Source: Trema orientale
Lineage: Eukaryota > Streptophyta > Magnoliopsida > Rosales > Cannabaceae
Assembly (NCBI GenBank): GCA_002914845.1
Contig: JXTC01000672.1
Span: forward strand, 57,375 to 121,374
Length of the DNA: 64,000 bases
Reading direction: 5' to 3'
Below, piece by piece: positions 59,870-64,000 of this stretch (its first letter is position 1; each line of letters begins with the position of its first letter). Both the position numbers and the translations under genes were made by a program. The notes below the pieces were generated by a model, which saw nothing but the letters and a program-made list of their open reading frames with translations, was not told the origin of the DNA and searched no databases.

Positions 59870-60560
59870 TGACACCTACTTATTATTATTATCAGCCTTT
59901 GCTAAAGCCTATGTTCTCCTCACTCTCTTTGTCCCCGTCTTCTTCTAATAAATCACTATAAAAATCTCACCATATCTATGCGTTATACAACCATTCTCTC
60001 TCTTCCATTTCTTAAACCACTCATCTCTTTCAACTCCTCTCTAAATATCAGAAAACTCACTTTCCCTTCCATTCACCATTATTTCTCTCTATCTAAACCT
60101 AAAAACCCACAAATCATTCACTGAGAGATTAGAGCCAAACCTCCACCCTTAATCGCCACAACCTCAGCCATGACAACTACCATCACCGCCCTTTCCTCCA
60201 TAACCTCCATCATCGCACAACCACCATTATAGCCATCACTACCACCTCTTTTTCTTTCTTTTTTTTTTTTTTTTTTTCTTTCAAACTTGCATATATCGTC
60301 CAGATCTACCGCCTCCATAGCCACTTCCATCACCACTATTTCCTCGATAGCCGTCTTTGCGTCTTGCCAATACATCTTTGTCATGATTTAGGGTTTCCTT
60401 GGGATGTTTCATGTTTATAACTGGAGAGAGAGAGTAGTGTGTGGTGGAGAAGAAAGAAAACAATTGATTTTTTTAATTAATTTAATTTTTAAAAATAAAT
60501 TAACAGTAAATTATTAAAGAAAAAATAATAAAATAAGTGCCACGTCAGCCATTCGGTTCA
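59870..60560. other. Intergenic region upstream of FAR1
   Basis: Pyrimidine-rich plus strand with CCACCAT-type repeats and a T-run (60253-60278). A minus-strand reading frame at 60118-60384 is Val/Met/Lys-rich repeat sequence without a known domain. No gene is supported. Confidence 0.45.
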
Positions 60561-60564
60561 TTTT

Positions 60565-60955
60565 TACACTGTAAATAACAAAATGACGGTTCGCCTATTT
60601 GACCGGCGGTTTGGTTCGCCTATATCTGAATGTTTTAATAGAAATTATGGAATGTGTTATAATTAGAATGGAAGATATTTGAATGGAAAAAATAATGGAA
60701 TAGGTTGTAATTAGAATGGGAGTATTAGAATGGACCATCTAAAAATACTTTTTTCCCTCTATTTTCATTCAAGACAGAAAATTATTCAATGGTTAATTTT
60801 TTGGATAGACCATTTGAATAGAAAAACTGAATTGTTGAAATAAACACACGTTCTAAAAGATCATTTGAATGAAAAAACTGAATTGTTGAAATAAACACAC
60901 ATTCAAATGAATTTTCTATTCCAAGAATGGAATGGTTGAAACAAACGGGACCTAA
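60565..60955. repeat. Possible MITE with an internal 51-bp tandem pair
   Basis: The ends cggtttggttcg (about 60608) and acaaacgggacct (about 60942) are loosely inverted, as in many plant MITEs. Inside, units 60808-60853 and 60859-60904 are near copies sharing aactgaattgttgaaataaa. The element limits are uncertain. Confidence 0.4.
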
Positions 60956-62151
60956 TTTTTTGTTTTGTTTAGTTTTTTTCTTTTCTTTTTTTTTTTTCCC
61001 CCTGGTCTGACCGACAAGAGTTCTATTGATATGCTTTAAAAGCTTGTGTTTCCCATAGTCTTTGCTTGCCTTAAATGCCATGTACGCTAACTATGTGCTC
61101 TCGATAAAAAATAAAAAATAAAAAGGAAGAAAAGATTTATTGTTATCCTGTGAGAATTATTTGTCTCTCTTTGTGGGAGTTTTGTCTCTCCTTGTGAGAG
61201 TCTATTTACTGCATCTGATTGTCATCTTTCTATCCAAGTTATTTATATACAAACTTATCGTTTTGGACACTTAATTTTGTTGTGGTTTGGATTTTTGGTA
61301 GAATTTTCAAATACATAGTGAGTAATTTTTGTCTTATAAATACAATCACTTCTTTCAATATTTCGTACCATCACTTCTTTCACTGTGCTTTCACCTTCTC
61401 TGCGTTTTCATTTGCCCTCTGACATATTGTCTCTTATTTTTAAGTCTTTCTTTTTGTAGTTACAATCTGGGTTTCCCAATCGCGGTACTATTGTTTGGCT
61501 TTTTGATTCACTTACTTAATCGATCTTTTTGGTTTGCAGCGATTGGTGTTTTTCCTTACTATATTTTTCGAGATGTATTTACCATAGATGTAACCAATTT
61601 ATTTGTAACTGTTGCAAAATTTTCCTTTTGCAAAATCTATAAATTTGTATTTATCTCCTAAAAAAAAAAAAACAAACAATTGCATTTATCTTTTCTCAGA
61701 AATCCTAATTATAAGGAATCCTTATCCTCTTACCATTAAATAAAAAAGAGAGACGAAGAAATAGGAAAAGGCATCATTATCAGAAACCATAAACATATAT
61801 TTTATAAAACATTTTCAGTTTGTTACTATTTTTCCACTAGTAACTGCAGATACACGTGTTTCCTTCCTCATAAGGGTGATTATAAAGTTCTTGTTCTATT
61901 TTTTAGACTTATAACTGCTCACAACTCAAAATTCAAACTTTATACTTTCTTAGACAGTTATTTTACGAAAACGTGCAAACAATTTTCTTTTTACAACTTT
62001 TTCGGCTTTTTGCAAGCAGTTACTTTTTTTGATTTGATTTAGTTTTTCACGGTTATTCTCATCTTTATCCATTTTCAGTTTTAAAGTATTCTGATGTGTT
62101 TCTCTTATTAAAAATCCTATTTAATAACCAAAACATTCTGGCTATACTCAA
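60956..62151. other. AT-rich stretch, no gene seen
   Basis: Contains an A-run at 61661-61672 that could be the tail of a retrocopy. The right part may be the untranslated 5' region of the LINE fragment that follows. Confidence 0.4.
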
Positions 62152-62574
62152 ATGACAGACTTTCCTAAAAGTTATGAGGGCGATAATGCCCTTACTGATA
62201 GAGAGAGTTGTATACATGAATACAGTGATGATGATTTGCTTACTGATTCTTTCTCATTAGAGTGTCTTGTTTTGGGTATTTGTTTACAATAAAAACCAAC
62301 AACAAGAAAGCCTTGCTTAAAGCTATGCCACGTTTATGGAAAAATTGTCGTTTTACTATCGAAGGTTTTGATTTGGAAGGTGATCTTGTATTATTCCAAT
62401 TTGGTTGTGAGGGCAATCGTCGTCGAATCTTGCAGAGTGCTCCCTGGCATTTTGACCGGCAAATTCTCATCTTACGCCCTCCAATGGGGCTGTTATCTTC
62501 CACAAAAGATGACTTTGTTACCTCCCCTTTCTAGATACAGGTTTATAATTTACGTGTGCCAAGAATGACCAGGG
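62152..62574 (+). pseudogene. LINE ORF1 fragment with a DUF4283-like domain
   Basis: An acidic start (MTDFPKSYEGDN at 62152) passes, after a frame change near 62265, into ALLKAMPRLWKNCRFTIEG, then FQFGCEGNRRRIL and APWHFDRQILILRPP. This is the DUF4283 pattern found in ORF1 of plant L1-type LINEs and related proteins. A stop near 62533 precedes the continuation IQVYNLRVPRMTR. The copy is cut off by the LTR element beginning at about 62575. Confidence 0.7.
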
Positions 62575-63231
62575 TGTTAGGATATTTGTCCTAAAAAGCA
62601 TATTTCCAATTATACCCTTTGAGTATAAACAACTTTCTCTTATATGCAATTATGATATTTGCTAGATTAAACTATCTTAGTTGTATAGTTTATTTATCTG
62701 AAAAAGATTCCATGACTTTGTTTGTGTATAAAGAAACAAACATGATTAAGTGTTAATTATGGGGAGACTTGTTTCTTTATCTAAGTCTAAATGAATTAGT
62801 TCACAATCTTTAAATAAAGATGGAATACTTTATTTACTATAGGTTGTAGTATTTGTCTATCTAAACGGGAATGATGTGTCTCAAATCATTGAAGTATATG
62901 ACTTCTGATAGAAACACTAGTACAACATAAATAATTTATATGTATTGAACTGGACCAGGCAATATAAAGAACTGGAGTGCCGTAACTCGATTCTTTTATT
63001 ACCACAAACTAGCTCTTAGCATATAGATCTTAATCCTTGATATTTGATTGGACTTGCTTTCATGGATTGTAGCCTTTTGATTTGTTAAAAGACTAGCCTC
63101 TATGAAATTAGAGGTGAACTCTGACATATTGGAGGTTATGGTTTATGAATTGATGGGAACACTTTCAGGACACTATACATTAATGCCACAAGTGTCCCCG
63201 CCCCTATAACCGCCACTTGCTCCACTTCTCG

Positions 63232-63294
63232 CCGCCCTTACGGGCGGTGACGGCCCGTAGGCCGATGGTAGTGGTGTTTCCGCCACCACCACTA
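63232..63294. repeat. Two adjacent hairpins
   Basis: ccgccc-ttac-gggcgg (63232-63247) and tagtggtg...caccacta (about 63269-63294) form perfect stems in a short GC-rich island. Confidence 0.7.
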
Positions 63295-63471
63295 TTTTGT
63301 CAAATTAATTAATTAGTTAATTAGTTTGATAATTATTTAATTTTTGAATTCAAATTTAGAAATAGGAAACTATTCAAATTTGATTAGGATAGTTATCTAT
63401 TTTGATTATCCTATTTTAAATTTGATTTACTTTAGGATAATGATAAAATTTGAATTAATTAAGTAATTAGG

Positions 63472-63810
63472 ATATTATCTAATGATTAATTTGAATTTAA
63501 ATAGGATATCTACTGATTTTTGAAATTAGATAAGATTTCCTAGATTATCTCTAATATTTAAATTTTGAATTTAAATAGATAATGATTATTCAAATTAATT
63601 AGATATTTAATGAGATTAGATATAATTAGATATTATCCAGATATTATCTAGTAGTTAATTTGAATTTAAATAGGATATCTACTGATTTTCAAAATTGGAT
63701 AAGATTTCCTAGATTATCTCTAATATTTAAATTTTGAATTTAAATAGATAATGTCTATTCAAATTAATTTGATATTTAATATGATTAAATATGACTAGAT
63801 AATTATCTAT
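63472..63810. repeat. Two-copy tandem repeat, 169-bp period
   Basis: The block taggatatctactgatttt recurs 169 bases apart (about 63502 and 63671), and each copy is followed by ataagatttcctagattatc and an AT-rich tail ending near tattcaaattaatt. The copies differ at only a few positions. Confidence 0.85.
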
Positions 63811-64000
63811 AAATCATGATAGTTCAAATTTGAATAAATTGAATTTAGTAATTATCATTAATTTAAATTTGATTTAAATTAAGGATATAGTTTTGAATTT
63901 AAATTTAAAACAAAATCTAATCAGATTAGATTTAAATAATTACTATCCATAGTTTATTCAAATTCTTAATTAATGAGATTAATTAAAATAGAAAAGATTT

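Larger units (their letters stand above)
62575..64000 (+). mobile_element. LTR-like element, cut by the window end
   Basis: Begins tgttaggatatttgtcc directly after the LINE sequence. At least the first 600 bases resemble a Copia-type LTR and hold no protein sequence. Further right are two GC-rich hairpins and a 169-bp tandem repeat. Its end, internal genes and second LTR lie outside the window, so family and state cannot be judged. Confidence 0.5.

Noticed and set aside
60118-60384. 88-residue minus-strand frame upstream of FAR1
   Set aside because: Repetitive Val/Met/Lys composition from CCACCAT-type repeats and a T-run; no known domain.
1-64000. CRISPR arrays, rRNA or tRNA genes
   Set aside because: None seen. 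Short repeats are tandem duplications or transposon arms, and the pol III-like box at about 2210 belongs to the SINE.

Overview
The window is AT-rich nuclear DNA of a flowering plant, almost certainly a eudicot. This follows from multi-exon genes with plant-type GT..AG introns, plant-only protein families (VQ, CYP97B, FHY3/FAR1) and dense nested retroelements and MITEs. I cannot name the species. Four host genes look intact; nearly everything else is mobile-element sequence or AT-rich spacer.

Layout. 1-780 is the end of an LTR-like repeat. 2111-2282 is a SINE with a perfect 18-bp target duplication. 3606-4367 (-) is a single-exon VQ-motif gene of the JAV1/VQ22 type. 6501-13676 is a run of foldback elements and MITEs plus a probable LINE tail. 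13872-30705 is one old Copia element (-) with a younger Athila-like Gypsy element (18338-30046, +) inserted in it, which itself carries an LTR-like insertion with an assembly gap. 32675-38593 (+) is a complete 14-exon CYP97B3-type P450. 39572-42967 (-) is an FHY3/FAR1-family gene in seven coding exons. 44097-49627 holds a decayed hAT element between inverted repeats. 49668-54085 holds five palindromic elements. 54801-58072 (-) is a seven-exon FAR1 orthologue with a spliced 5' leader. The right end has a LINE ORF1 fragment cut by another LTR element that runs off the window.

How the genes relate. From memory, Arabidopsis keeps the same families together in two duplicated blocks: JAV1/VQ22 next to FHY3 on chromosome 3, and FAR1, CYP97B3 and VQ27 close together on chromosome 4. 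This window has VQ, CYP97B3, an FRS gene and FAR1 in one row, so it looks like a single ancestral block stretched by transposons. FAR1 and the FRS protein are domesticated MULE transposases acting as transcription factors. The FAR1 upstream region carries a G-box seven bases from an exact copy of the FHY3/FAR1 binding site, which suggests light and self regulation. I found no undescribed multi-gene system. The most distinctive signals are the phase-0 micro-exon repeats at the C-termini of the two FAR1-family genes and a palindromic MITE family that sits in (TA)n tracts.
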